Shown: positions 53,500 to 64,000 of the stretch, in pieces
Layout: every line of letters begins with the position of its first letter
Numbering within the stretch: position 1 is the stretch's first letter
NCBI GenBank assembly: GCA_032622095.1
Contig: CP136066.1
Span: 187,526,716-187,590,715 of the forward strand
Reading direction: 5' to 3'
Length of the DNA stretch: 64,000 nucleotides
From: Siphonodentalium dalli
Taxonomy: Eukaryota > Mollusca > Scaphopoda > Gadilida > Siphonodentaliidae
Made by a program: the position numbers and the translations under genes
The notes under the pieces: model-generated
What the model was told of the DNA's origin: nothing
The model's database searches: none
What the model saw: only the letters and a program-made list of their open reading frames with translations

Positions 53500-54093
53500 T
53501 TAATACACATCAATCAACGTTTGAAATAGCTGCTCGAAGTAGTTGCTCACACTATCAAAGTTCGCATTTGTGGCTTCTATATCACGTCTGAGTGAAGCAT
53601 TGAGTGATTTTATGCTTGCCTCGGTGGATTCCTCCACTCCCGTGATAGATGTGCTCAGGTCTGTTAGACGATTGAGCGTGTTCTTGCACACAAGATCATT
53701 GGATCCTATCGCTTTCTCGATATCATCGAGCTTGAACGAAGCGATTTCGGAAGAATTAATATCACTGGAACTGGTGGCATGCAAATGTTTGAGATTTTCG
53801 ATAGACTGTTTATTGGATTCTGATTGAACAAGTGCAAGTACAGCATCTGCTTTCGCAGATAATATGTCAGACCTCATGGACGCAACTGCATCTTTGAGTT
53901 CAGAAACTGCTGACTCAATTGAGCTGAACCCAGAATTCAGTCTACCGCCTGGTTCCTCCACCGTAGCAGATAATCTGTGAATATCTGCCTTCAACAGCGT
54001 GACTGAAGAGTTCAGATCGATTATCATGTCCTGGATACACACTGATGCACACACACTGTGTCTGTGAAGGCTGTGTCTGTTGGGACTGCACAT
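53500..54093 (-). CDS. LINE ORF1, coiled-coil segment
   Basis: 197 codons from the ATG at 54093 to TAA at 53502-53500. Residues about 23-190 are rich in heptad-like patterns (DLNSSVTLLKADIHRLSATV, SIESAVSELKDAVASMRSDI). They probably form a coiled coil for trimerisation or RNA-particle assembly, as in other ORF1 proteins. The start overlaps the previous stop by one base (TAATG). Confidence 0.6.
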   Translation of the reverse strand: MCSPNRHSLHRHSVCASVCIQDMIIDLNSSVTLLKADIHRLSATVEEPGGRLNSGFSSIESAVSELKDAVASMRSDILSAKADAVLALVQSESNKQSIENLKHLHATSSSDINSSEIASFKLDDIEKAIGSNDLVCKNTLNRLTDLSTSITGVEESTEASIKSLNASLRRDIEATNANFDSVSNYFEQLFQTLIDVY

Positions 54094-54680
54094 TAGGTTC
54101 GTCTGTAGAAAGACTCTGAAAGAGGCGTGACTACATCTTTTATTTCACTGAAAGATCCACCACTGACAAATAAAACTATTTGGTAGACATCACCGGCCAA
54201 CTTCCTATCTAGAGGGACTCCGCCTGCACGCTGATACCTTTGTTTTAGGTCGTACGCTGCCAGTTCGGACAGGTCCGGGTTACTCTGGGCATCAGTGAAA
54301 ACGTTTCTCCTGATAGTTTTGAGAAGTGGGATGTTATGGCAAGTACTGAGTAGCAGTTCACTGATAAATTTGTCTTTTGGAAGACTTATCAAGGTAATTA
54401 GGTCGGACAGTGCTACATTTCGACTGGTTCCAATATGTGGAGTTGAACAATCAAAGTCGATACTTGAGTCAGGTCCAGGTCGGGGTGTCGACGTCTTCAT
54501 CAACCTGAATTCCTTATCTCCGATTGTAGTGACGTTTGGTGACAACATTTCTGAATGGCGTTTCGCACACTGCAGGTTAATTAGTTCACACCAGCCAGAC
54601 ACAAACACCAGTACGATTGATTGTTTATCACCCCAATTATCCTCATCGTCCGGCCGCTCATCGCCGTCGAAATTAGCCAT
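54093..54680 (-). CDS. LINE ORF1, N-terminal segment
   Basis: 195 codons from the first ATG (54680), beginning MANFDGDERPDDEDNWGDKQ. Acidic N-terminus, then an apparently helical region (ALSDLITLISLPKDKFISEL). No known domain recognised. The frame ends in TAA, whose last A is the A of the next ATG. It could be a distinct first protein or the N-terminal part of ORF1 separated by a frameshift. Confidence 0.6.
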   Translation of the reverse strand: MANFDGDERPDDEDNWGDKQSIVLVFVSGWCELINLQCAKRHSEMLSPNVTTIGDKEFRLMKTSTPRPGPDSSIDFDCSTPHIGTSRNVALSDLITLISLPKDKFISELLLSTCHNIPLLKTIRRNVFTDAQSNPDLSELAAYDLKQRYQRAGGVPLDRKLAGDVYQIVLFVSGGSFSEIKDVVTPLSESFYRRT

Positions 54681-56121
54681 CGCCACCAATTCCCAGTAAC
54701 AATTATGATAAAAACTATAGTCGGCAGCTCTGTGATGTTAAGGATTATCACACCTGCCCCAACACCTACCCGAAACAATAGCCGCCGGGTGAACAGGACG
54801 ACCCCGGACTGTCTGTATGTCTATTATTACAGCGCTCAACTAGAACAATGACGACAAAGTTGGGCGCAAATTGATTGGTGCATGGAAAATGGCGTCGTTT
54901 GAAACAATTAATATGTAAACAAAGAGGCGAGAATGGGATATAAGTTCAACAAGTATACTCCCTCATGCTGCCATGTCCAATGATAACTTCTACATCAGAA
55001 GAAACTGGAAGACATCACGAAGCATGACATCCACATCACATGACACAATATAGACAGAATTTTGACATTTTATCACATATTGACGCACAGGCACTTTGTA
55101 GAAAACAGTGTTTACATAATATATATATATATGACAAGGTCAGACAATGTTCGGTTTCCCATTCCCGAAATTTGTTGCATTTCTGACTCACCGAACCGAT
55201 TATGGCCGCGTAAACGGCATTGTCGCTTGTTTTTCTTCTTTCAAAAGTGAATAAAAACCTCCTTACACTGTCAAATGCAGTGGAATGTCTAACAACAACT
55301 TTTGTATACTTTGAAGTGAGAAAATTGCTTCAAACCAGACCGTGAACATGCACTCCACGGTTGGTGGTTAACGGAATACGATAGGGGAACACTCCGACGT
55401 TTGTACTCAGATTTCACCAATTTTCGTACCTTGCTTGCCTGTACCAAGAAAATGACCAATTTGATTCTATTTGTCGTTATATATATTTATTACCCCATTT
55501 GTTATTCCTTTTCATAAAAATAAAATAAAACAAGCCGAAGATGACATGTTTAAAATGTCTTAAGCATGAAATTGGTGATAAGTTGTTATCAGAGTACGTT
55601 ATACTTGTGATAGTTACGTTACGCATACGGTGTTCCCATATCGTATTAGGAAATGTGACTCTTTCTCATTGGTCGATATTTAATATACATAATGTTTTTT
55701 TTCTGACCGTGGTTTCGTAAACAAAGCCACGTGAATATCGACCAATCAGAAAGAGGGCATATTTTGCCATGATTAATGGCGAATCAGGCCATGTTTATGG
55801 TTCGATTAGAAAGATTTCTTCCACTTGAAAGTACAAAACAGGTTTATATCGGCATTCTACAGCACATTACATGGTAAGGAGGGTTTATATCACTTATGGA
55901 AATAGCAATATACGCGACAATACCGTTTATCCGACCAAAATCGGTGCAGTGTGTCAGAAAATCAACGTTGACGTCGTTCGGCGCTATTCCGTACCGAATT
56001 AGTGACTCCCCCTGTGGTAGTATATAAGGTATATATTTCAATATGTTTTTGCTACAAGTTCCCCGTGTATTGACGGAGCAGAACGTAAACAGTTTGATCA
56101 ATCCCACAACCGGATCGCCTC
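54681..56121 (-). other. LINE 5' region
   Basis: No large frame. It contains an inverted repeat at 55655-55758 and a TA microsatellite at about 55110-55131. If the 48-bp repeats are target duplications, transcription of the element should start near 56121. Confidence 0.5.
55650..55765. promoter_or_regulatory. Inverted CCAAT boxes with E-box
   Basis: CTCTTTCTCATTGGTCGATATT (55659-55680) and its complement AATATCGACCAATCAGAAAG (55734-55753) face each other. CACGTG lies at 55728, 8 bp before CCAATCAGA. It resembles a bipartite E-box/CCAAT promoter and lies in the presumed LINE 5' region. Confidence 0.45.
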
Positions 56122-56169
56122 ACGAATTATCTCGTAGTGCGTTTGTGGATGTCATGTTTTAAATGACAA
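56122..56169. repeat. 48-bp direct repeat flanking the LINE, right copy
   Basis: Identical to 46973-47020. Flanking bases differ on both sides, so the match ends exactly here. Confidence 0.85.
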
Positions 56170-57425
56170 AAGCCAATACATGTTCATCGTTAAGGTATGA
56201 AGCTGACAAGATGTCGTAATCGCCCTATTGAATTATTTTAATACAAATAATAATTAATTATTATACCCCCCGGACATATAGCAGGATGGATTTAATAACC
56301 CTCATAACTGTTATCAAAACCGCTAACACCATATCAACTCGGAAGATCAAGCCCTGATGCACCGTACACTGTCCGAATATGTTACACGAGCTTGGTAGCG
56401 TTCGCAAATATATCAAAACCAGGAAGTAAATGCTTTATTCTTGCCCGTGCTGTGTAATTTCTAATTTCAAAGGTAACGTGTCAATGGACTTCTGCGGTGG
56501 CCACTGATGTGGTAACAGTCAAAACAATTTAGCACGAACACTTCGTGAATTGTATATGTTATGAACATAAAGCTATAAATTATGCTTAAACTGACAAATT
56601 ATATAGTATATCTTTCAGTGTTAATACCTCAACCTGTCCTGCAGCAATCGCGGGTTTTGAAACACGATATGGACGTAGAACCATTTCATCGGCGCATTGA
56701 TAAGCGACGCGCAAAAAGCTACAATCCATTTATACTTGCATAATTCATATGTTCCTGATATGAAGTGAGCAGCTTTATATTCTAGAATGGATAACATGTC
56801 TTTCATTTTCATTCCGTTGCAGAATATTATATTTGTATTTGATTGTGATCAAACCACTGCGATTATTACTACTTTCGGCGTATAGAGTCCTCTCCCGGGA
56901 GAGGAAATACATTATCAATTTTTAAACCTTCAATTGATTGGAACGTCCATTAACTTGCTTAATGCGATCGGATTTATGTGGCGTTTCAATCCCATAGACT
57001 GGTTCAACTGCGACGTGATTTTCATGAGCAATATCTGTTTTTCATTTACCCAGCTAGGCGCAATCATATCACAACATAGCCTCGCGCAAATACGCACATA
57101 ATCGACATATAATGTGAAATAGGTACATATTGTGATTATTTTATTCTGATATAAGCAGATAATGAAGTCATATCCGTTATTTCGGTTTTATGGCGCGGGT
57201 ACACTGAAAACACATTTTAAAGAGCGTACACATGACAATTCGTGACTTGGCTTATTTGTGTCATTGTCCGCACATAATTGCTTAGAATCGACTCATTATG
57301 AGTTGATAATGTGACTAAAACTTTCTCATTTTCAGCACATTATCGACTCAAAATGAGGCGATTTAAAGCAGGTAATCTACATAAAACAAGTTATTTTATA
57401 CGCAGATAATGTGCGTAGTTTCGGG
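56170..57425. other. Non-coding
   Basis: No gene. A small inverted repeat (CGACTCATTATGAGTTGATAATGTG / CACATTATCGACTCAAAATGAG) lies at 57290-57358. Confidence 0.4.
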
Positions 57426-57429
57426 AGAG

Positions 57430-57665
57430 AGGATACATCCCAAGAACCAACTGAACTTCGTGGAGCACATAACCATTTGCTTCTTCGTGAAGAACCCACA
57501 AGAATCAATAAAAAACAACCAGTTGATTCTTTGCCACATGGTTCGGTTCTCCAAATACAAAGAACCAAGCAATGGACATGTTGGTTCTTCATAAATTGTT
57601 TTGTTCAAATATGGTTCTCCATTTATTGATTTGGTTCCCCGAACAGAACCAAACGAAGAGCCAAT
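57430..57665. repeat. Cluster of AGAACC/GGTTCT words
   Basis: About nine copies of AGAACC or GGTTCT/GGTTCC on both strands within 235 bp, with mirrored overlapping ORFs. It probably derives from a MITE or foldback repeat built from this word. Confidence 0.5.
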
Positions 57666-59282
57666 ATCGGGGTGTTTTACTCTAGTCATATGCTGGTTTG
57701 GGTTTACCACAATGGTTATACATGACGTAAGATTGTTCTATCTAGGGTGTAGTGGACATGACTGTTGCTGTCAGTAGCATAGTATGCACACAATTTCTAC
57801 ATTATTATTCGAATAGATAGTGGCTATAATAGAAAGAAATTGGCCATATCGGTCATCCGCCACAGGTGTTATTTTGCTTAGGGTGGATACACACATGCAT
57901 GTAATGTCTGTATGTAAAATACATGTATTTTACATGGCCACACCAATAATTGACAAAATTAATCACCTGCGCGCGAGAGGTCAATTTCACCAGTGAGTAG
58001 TTATAAGCCATTATCAAACAAACTGCCATCAAGAAATTTCAGGCCAGTCATAAACATGTCTTCTTTCATGGATGCCGAAATGAGTAATTCTTGTCTGATA
58101 TATGTTGCTGTTTTTCACGAGTTATAATTCATTTCGAAAAGTGGATTAGAGCCGGTCGATTTTTACTTGATTTGTTTATGTCATTTCTTGGAAACAGGGT
58201 CATCCAAAACAAAAATAAAATATACAGAATTCTTTTATAGGATGATACCGACTTGTTGAGATTTCTCTGATAATTTGAGAGCGAGCTCATGTGATAACAT
58301 TAATTCAATTGGGACTGCAAATATTCATTATAGCGCCAAAAAATAATGCAGGTACAGCGTTGAAATTAAAAAGAGTGACACCCCCCCCCCCCATTTATAT
58401 ATATGTTTCTCAAGCCAAAGGTTGAACAAGCTCCTAACTGTCACAAGCTTGAATTATAACATTTTCGACCATAATCCATGATTGGGGGAGGGGCTGGTTC
58501 TCGAAAGCTTCCAATAACTAAGGGAGTTAATTGAATGTATCAGCCGGGATTATCTGGGCAAGAATTACAATATAATGTTTTACTTAAATATTCCATAGTT
58601 GTAAATTTTGCATGTATAACTGTATAACACAAGAGAGGAAAGGTGACGTAGTTGGGAACTCGTAGCTAGGTAACCCTTTCGCCAAATGAAGACAAACAGC
58701 AACACCATGCATTCAAATTTAAAGCTGTATAATATGTTCATAATTATATGAATAGCATAAATTGCTGCATATTAGATTAATCACTCGTAGAAAACAGACA
58801 CGACAGACATGACTACGATATTTATAAAGCAGGGTGTCAGGACTCAGGGTGCTGCATGCACAGACCCCACCGTCGAGGAAATATGCAATGGTGAATTCGG
58901 TAGCTTCTGGGATAATATAGCTCCCCGTGCATGTTGGGGTCATAGCCCCCTGCGTTGGGGAAGATGCCATCACTGGTATTAACATCAATAGAAGACTGAT
59001 AATGATTTAAACAGATCGTCGACCATTTGAGTTATCGCGCGAATAATTATTTTAAGCGGCCTGACGACTTCGTCCCAGTCAACGACTCTTCAGAGGTTCA
59101 GAGTTTAACTCACTGTGGTTAAACACAGTCGCAATGATTGGGTTGTCAGCGGACACATATTACACGGTGTGTATGATCCATGTAAAACGCCAAATACACG
59201 ATATTTACAGAGATTACATGCATGTGTGTATCCACCCTTAGCTTACGAATGTAATTGTTTTATTTCAAATGTCACATGCTGC
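57666..59282. other. Non-coding
   Basis: A C-run (about 13) is at 58381-58393. No convincing exon; the minus-strand frame at 58719-58988 has no recognised domain. Confidence 0.4.
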
Positions 59283-59768
59283 ACCCCGTGTACGTGGTAT
59301 CGCCAAAGCCGAGGATATCGCCAAAACCGAGAATATGGGAAAGTCATTTTTACGTATATGATATGGGGATAGGTTTGTTTCTCATCGTAACAGACAACGA
59401 ACAACGCATGTGTATGTCCACATGAAGCAGGAGTATTTATCCACCCGCTGTCAATCAGTTTTCCCAGATCAAAGCATTTAATATTTTTTGGCGAATTTTT
59501 TCAATAGTGTTTTTGCTTTTGCTCACTCAAATTTTCGAGAACATCCACCCACTAGTATAGTTCCTGGACGTCCACGCTGCCAACACAAATGCCGGTATAT
59601 AGTTGAATCTGTCAATGAAGCATAGAATCGAACAGAAATTTAAAAATCAGTGTCGTTCTCAATATACGCGCGATATGGATGGACCACTGTCGGCCCAGAA
59701 AGATGTTAACGCCGCAGATGAAGATGTTACCAAACGCCGAGCATCTGTGCAGTAAATATGCGTATCAC
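59283..59768 (+). repeat. 484-bp dispersed duplicate, copy 2
   Basis: Partner of 14203-14686, same orientation. Contains the 26-codon frame at 59675-59755. Confidence 0.75.
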
Positions 59769-60104
59769 ATCAGGAGTTTTTATGAGTTTTCGAGTGTTTT
59801 TATGTGTAGCTGAGACTGATCAATTGGACTGCGAATGTCATCTGAAATATGAATCCATAACATATTCGAAATATTGTGTACATATCTATTATGAATGTAT
59901 TTACGGCGTATCAATGATTTGTTATAATCATGTATATTTTACAGACTGTATGACTCGTTCCCACTCGAGTAGACCGTTACGCGACAATGAAACCGAATCA
60001 TCTTATCGAATATACACATATCGTATAGCTACAAATTATGCAATTATGGCTTTTTATGTGTACCCATACCATGTATGGTACACATAATGCTGACGTCCGG
60101 ATCA

Positions 60105-60186
60105 ACCATCCGTCGTTCGTCCGTCCGTCTGTCCGTCTAGCCGTCTGTCCGTCTGTCCGTCTGTCCGTCTGTCCGTCTGTCCGTAG
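60105..60186 (+). repeat. CCGTCTGT microsatellite
   Basis: Tandem GTCCGTCT/CCGTCTGT words. Both strands stay open because of the repeat. Confidence 0.95.
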
Positions 60187-61850
60187 ACACTTGCTATCCG
60201 ATTCGATTACTGGAGTATCTTTTATCGGATCATGTTCAAATTTCATGTGCATGTTTACAATGACACACCCCTCACCTGTATAGTTTTTGGTATAGATCGA
60301 TTGATCGGTTTAGAAATTATTAACACTTTGCATCCACACAAGTGGATGCAAAGTGGATGCAATAACCCAAGTGTTTTTGTCCGATTGTGTTCATATTTGA
60401 AATGTAGGTTTATGATGACACACCCCTCACCTGTATAGTTTTTGGTATCGATCAGTTGATCGATTTAGAAAATAATTAACCCTGCGCACAAATTCTATCT
60501 GATGCATCTAAGTCAAACAATTTGCTTATGATCTGCCTCATATTTCTTACCTAGGTCTTTGTTAGCACGTTCTTTATCTGTATGGATTTTGGTATCGTTT
60601 TGTTAACCCTTTTCACACTTATGTTTACTTAGTACTCACGCAAGCTGCTATGACTCAAAACATTTTTCATCTGATCTGATTTGGTCCTCACCCCGAAATA
60701 CAGATCAAGTTCAAATTTGGGTTTGATCCAATATATTTTAACAGAGTTATGGCCCTTTATAATTCAAGTAATTTACTACCTATTGTATATGCCCTGTGAT
60801 AATTTAAGACAAACAACTTTACACAGTAATCTGCATTATTGGAATCAGAAAATGACACTGGATACTCCTTGCTAAACCACTGCTGCTCCCAGAGCTGTCA
60901 AATTTAAGTGATTGATGATACTTTACTCCAGTTTGTGTGCAATAGTAATTTAACCCAACCTGTTGAAACATGTTCATGGCATTAATACAAATAGTCCATT
61001 GTCCATGTGAAGGATGTTCTGGAGCATGGCTGTTTAGAGAATTGTTGTTTACAGAGACACTGTTGTCTTATTTTGAGAAAAAAAATTATCCACACATTAG
61101 TTCCATCATATGATGTCATTGAAGATTATTAACACTCTCCACACATCATATGTTCATTCTCCTATTCTATGTCCAGGTTGATCGTGATCCACTTTTCACT
61201 TGCATGTATTTCAGGATTAAAATTAACCTATTCCATAGACACATCATATCTGATAGGCAGATTTTAAATTATCTCTTTCGCCTTGGGCCAGGTTCACTAA
61301 GAATTTCTATTAATTATAAGCCACCAATTGAATATTCATCATTTGAGGATATATCTTATTTTGAAATTCCCTCTATTGCATTTGGGCTGCAGGATAATAA
61401 TAATGGTTCTGGTATTCTAGAAGCTGACTTATTGGTCAAATATTTTTCACCCAATCACTTTTATAATCTCATTCAGGTTGATTGTGACACATTCTTCACA
61501 TGTATAGATTTTGGTATTGATTGCATGGTTTTGAGAATATTAACCCAATATTTAATAATATTTCTGCTGTTACAGACATTGTATCTTTCCAATGATCAGC
61601 TTAGAATAAAATTAACCATAGGTACATGTATACTGTAAGCGATCCAATGTTATGACTCTAATATTTTCAATTTGACCCTTCTCATATCTTTCCTTTAGTT
61701 ATATGATAATTCTGTATTAAAATATTTTATATCCAACCATTATCAATCATATTTAATATCAAGTTCTATACATGCACCCCTCACTTATATAGATGTTCAG
61801 GTGTTTGTTGGTCTCTAATCTCAATTATCCCATAACTTTTACTATGCAGC
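60187..61850 (+). repeat. Diverged tandem repeat of about 155 bp
   Basis: GACACACCCCTCACCTGTATAG plus GGTATNGATC occurs at 60261 and 60416. Weaker versions lie near 60570, 61180, 61490 and 61775, all followed by ATTAAC. Together with the CCGT tract at its left this looks like one repeat family. The 162-codon frame at 61150-61638 lies across it and is not credible as a gene. Confidence 0.65.
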
Positions 61851-62757
61851 TAACACAACAACATAATCTGTTATGACTCAGGTTCCATTGTAAGAAGTAA
61901 ATAAATAGAGTTATTATGATGTTAATATTGTAACAATTATATCTTTAACAGCTATGGTGCATCTGTCTGACTGTGTTTGGGTATAATTATCTTTATCAAT
62001 CTATCACACATACATGTATCTCTGTTGGAGTGACCGAATAGGTTGAAATCGAATGTCATATCCATGTTCCTATTGTGTTTAAATGAGCAAGTTGCTCAAT
62101 ATGTCAGATTCCACTATGAAACTAATAAATAATAGTACGCTGTGAATTGTTGAAATTCTTGCACTCATAAAAAGATCGCTATCGCCAAGGTATGGGTTAA
62201 ACATCTGCCGATCGTGATCGGCCTCTCGTTTAAAGAGTCATCTGATAATATTCTAGCGATTCTATGTTAACCCTAAACATCCGTAGACATATGATCAGAA
62301 TGTATTATGTGTGGCACACGTGTGTACTTTCTCATCTGGAGGTAGGTCGATGTGCCTCTTTAGTGTGTCTATGTAGTACATGTAGTCAGCTTACCAAGCT
62401 ACAACACCATGGTTAAACAAAATCAAACCAGACCATGCGGTTTTGATAAATGAACGTATCTTCCTCAGATGAAGCTATATATCTCCCAGTTAAATGTTGT
62501 TATCCACTATTCAAAACATAATTTCGCAAAACGGAATGTTCCCTCAATGGGATAGCGAACATAGCTTGCTCTCATCCTGATAAATTTAATAGAAATTCCT
62601 ACTCATTTCCGATTTTATCATAAATAGTAGACACTTTTTGACGTTAGGTAGTTCGTTTGAAACATAAGTATCAGTCCTAGTTGGTAGATAATGCGTGTAT
62701 CAATAGAGAAATATATGTTTAATAAGTTAATTAACCATAAAATTGTCTAACCTGCAG
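61851..62757. other. Non-coding
   Basis: No gene or repeat recognised. Confidence 0.4.
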
Positions 62758-62968
62758 AGCGGTTCGAAAAAATTATATCTGCGTCCAAATGTGGGTACCC
62801 ACCACAATTTCGGGTATCAAAGTTGCAGATCGTTCCTGCGATGAGATGTCGCCAAACCAGAGCTGGTATGTCAAAGATGCTGATGATATACTTCACATTT
62901 TTTACCGTTTCTGTTTGAAAATATTCCAAATATCATTCGGACAGGCCGTCACATGGATCATCTTTAAG
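62758..62968 (+). CDS. Possible coding exon, unrecognised
   Basis: Lies between CCTGCAG and the donor TTTAAG|GTGAGG. One frame is open for 70 codons (from GCG at 62759), including CDEMSPNQSWYVKDADDIL and FGQAVTWIIFK, and ends in phase 0. No domain assigned. Confidence 0.3.
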
Positions 62969-63377
62969 GTGAGGGTGTATGTGCAAGGGTGAAAATGTGT
63001 ATGTTTGTTTGTGTTTTATGTTCTAATGTCATATTAATAGTAGAGGCTATTATGTTTTATTCGAAATGATATGCCCGGAACTGGGCAACGAATGGAAACA
63101 TTAAATCAGTGTAAGTCATGAGTTAGCAGGGACGTTGCTAGAGGGTCCATGTTGGGGTGATCACCTGTAATTTCTTAATACACCCCTTTCAGGAACTTCT
63201 ATATGCACCCCGTGTTAGGTTCAAGTTTAGATTTTTTCATCTGGTGATCATTTCAGTTCACAAATTTTGCCGAAATTATTTTAATTATCTAAATATGCAG
63301 GTTTTTGTCTGAAAACAATGTACACACTAAATACTAAAAGAATTGAACCAATTTTTAGAATGAAATTTCCAACTTAG

Positions 63378-63680
63378 GTTGTGTCGGGCAAGACATTTCC
63401 AACTGTTGAAAGTGTTGCCCGGCGTCTGGGGGGATGTTATGTTACACCAACACACCACTGTCACATCCCTATAACCGAGTGGATGAATTACCCGACTAAG
63501 ATAACAGAACATGTGATCTTCGAATGTAGCCTAGTATGTTCGCGGATAGGGAGCACGCATAATTATTTATCTTTATATGCGATGTTTTGTATAAGAATTA
63601 TCAATGGAAATTGCTCGCCTGATTGCCACCATGTGCTATGCATTACATTCTTCTCTGTTGAATGGTTTGACCGATGGTGA
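63378..63680 (+). CDS. Possible terminal exon, unrecognised
   Basis: Follows AACTTAG. The frame is phase-0 compatible with the exon ending at 62968 and runs to TGA at 63678-63680. It is cysteine-rich (about ten Cys, e.g. FECSLVCSRIG, GNCSPDCHHVLC). Family not recognised; it may extend past a true donor inside this interval. Confidence 0.28.
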   Translation, partial: VVSGKTFPTVESVARRLGGCYVTPTHHCHIPITEWMNYPTKITEHVIFECSLVCSRIGSTHNYLSLYAMFCIRIINGNCSPDCHHVLCITFFSVEWFDRW

Positions 63681-64000
63681 GAGACACCCCTCCAACAAAA
63701 CAAATACTGTCAAATTCAAATTAGTTTATTCATCAGATAACTATACATAAATAAAAATATAACAATACATATAGAACAAACATAGATATCTGATGGGGAG
63801 GGATATGACTATTCAGTCGTCTTCCTGTCCCACCCCTAGGCCACTTCAGCTACACATACATCACTGCTGAGTCACTGTGCTATAAACAAAAGATATATTA
63901 ATTGGAATTGTAGGTTGTTTTACTTAGTTTTTTGTTTTCAGTGAAAAGCGTAATCTTAAGTATAAACTAATTATTGCAGTCAGGACAAAATGTGTTACTG
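63681..64000. other. Non-coding right edge
   Basis: Contains a small inverted word pair (TCATCAGATA / TATCTGATGG at 63732-63797), possibly the end of a retroelement. Nothing further. Confidence 0.35.

Larger units (their letters stand above)
47021..56121 (-). mobile_element. Full-length-looking LINE (non-LTR retrotransposon), 9.1 kb
   Basis: Read on the minus strand: 5' region 56121-54681; ORF1 parts 54680-52972; ORF2 52979-49350; long 3' region 49349-47021, ending GGAATAAAGTATCTCTCTCT, a typical polyadenylation signal plus simple tail. Both ends meet the identical 48-bp repeat. ORF2 order is APE-type endonuclease, reverse transcriptase, CCHC knuckle, placing it in the jockey/CR1/L2 group of LINEs; the exact clade is not assigned. 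The 3' part contains other repeat families (47580-48120, 48170-48317), so either these are nested insertions or they became part of the element. Confidence 0.75.

Noticed and set aside
59998-60283. ORFs on both strands rich in SVCPSVRL / DGQTDRRTDG
   Set aside because: Microsatellite CCGTCTGT translated in several frames.
61150-61638. 162-codon ORF
   Set aside because: It crosses the diverged 155-bp repeat family, has no domain, and its hydrophobic stretches reflect AT-richness.

Overview
The window is animal nuclear DNA. It is AT-rich, and genes are few and split by GT/AG introns of consistent phase. Secreted-protein exons (a C-type lectin domain and a PAN/apple domain) sit in a dense mixture of transposons, hairpin repeats, minisatellites and a satellite. 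The LINE and the repeat types resemble those of marine invertebrates, most likely a mollusc or similar bilaterian. That placement is inference; nothing here fixes the species.

Host-type genes, left to right: a single-exon SAM-dependent methyltransferase (12052-11261, minus strand); a two-exon secreted C-type lectin-like protein (16101-16374 joined to 19661-19908, plus strand, 173 residues, phase-1 intron); the first exon of a secreted PAN-domain protein (37231-37558, plus) with a decayed partial copy at about 39658-39715; and two weakly supported exons near the right end (62758-62968 and 63378-63680). Everything else I can support is repetitive.

Layout: 1-5.7 kb is mostly featureless apart from a near-perfect hairpin at 3288-3440. 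5.7-10.8 kb is a composite foldback-like repeat with nested insertions (a hairpin element, a TTAA-flanked MITE, a TA-flanked MITE). A second copy of its left part lies at 41.26-46.8 kb, where an internal 31-bp repeat has expanded to about 119 units. 12.3-29 kb holds the lectin gene and many MITEs: hAT-like with 8-bp duplications, several TTAA-flanked families, and long hairpins. 29.05-30.45 kb is a broken retroelement ORF1-like gene. It abuts a 164-bp satellite (30.45-33.82 kb) organised in 6-mer higher-order repeats. 33.8-36.3 kb contains duplicated 0.5-kb blocks and another MITE. 47.02-56.12 kb is a minus-strand LINE with an intact 1209-residue endonuclease/reverse transcriptase ORF2, flanked by identical 48-bp direct repeats. 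57-64 kb is mainly dispersed repeats.

The most unusual signals are: (i) the LINE, with its long flanking duplication, a TAATG stop-start junction in its ORF1 region and an ORF1 broken while ORF2 is intact; (ii) one palindromic module carried inside three MITE families with different termini; (iii) several unrelated long hairpins with 2-4 nt loops, some next to a recurring E-box/CCAAT module; (iv) before/after copies of the same repeat that expose insertion sites and a minisatellite expansion. No operon-like gene cooperation is present. The interplay visible here is between autonomous and non-autonomous mobile elements.
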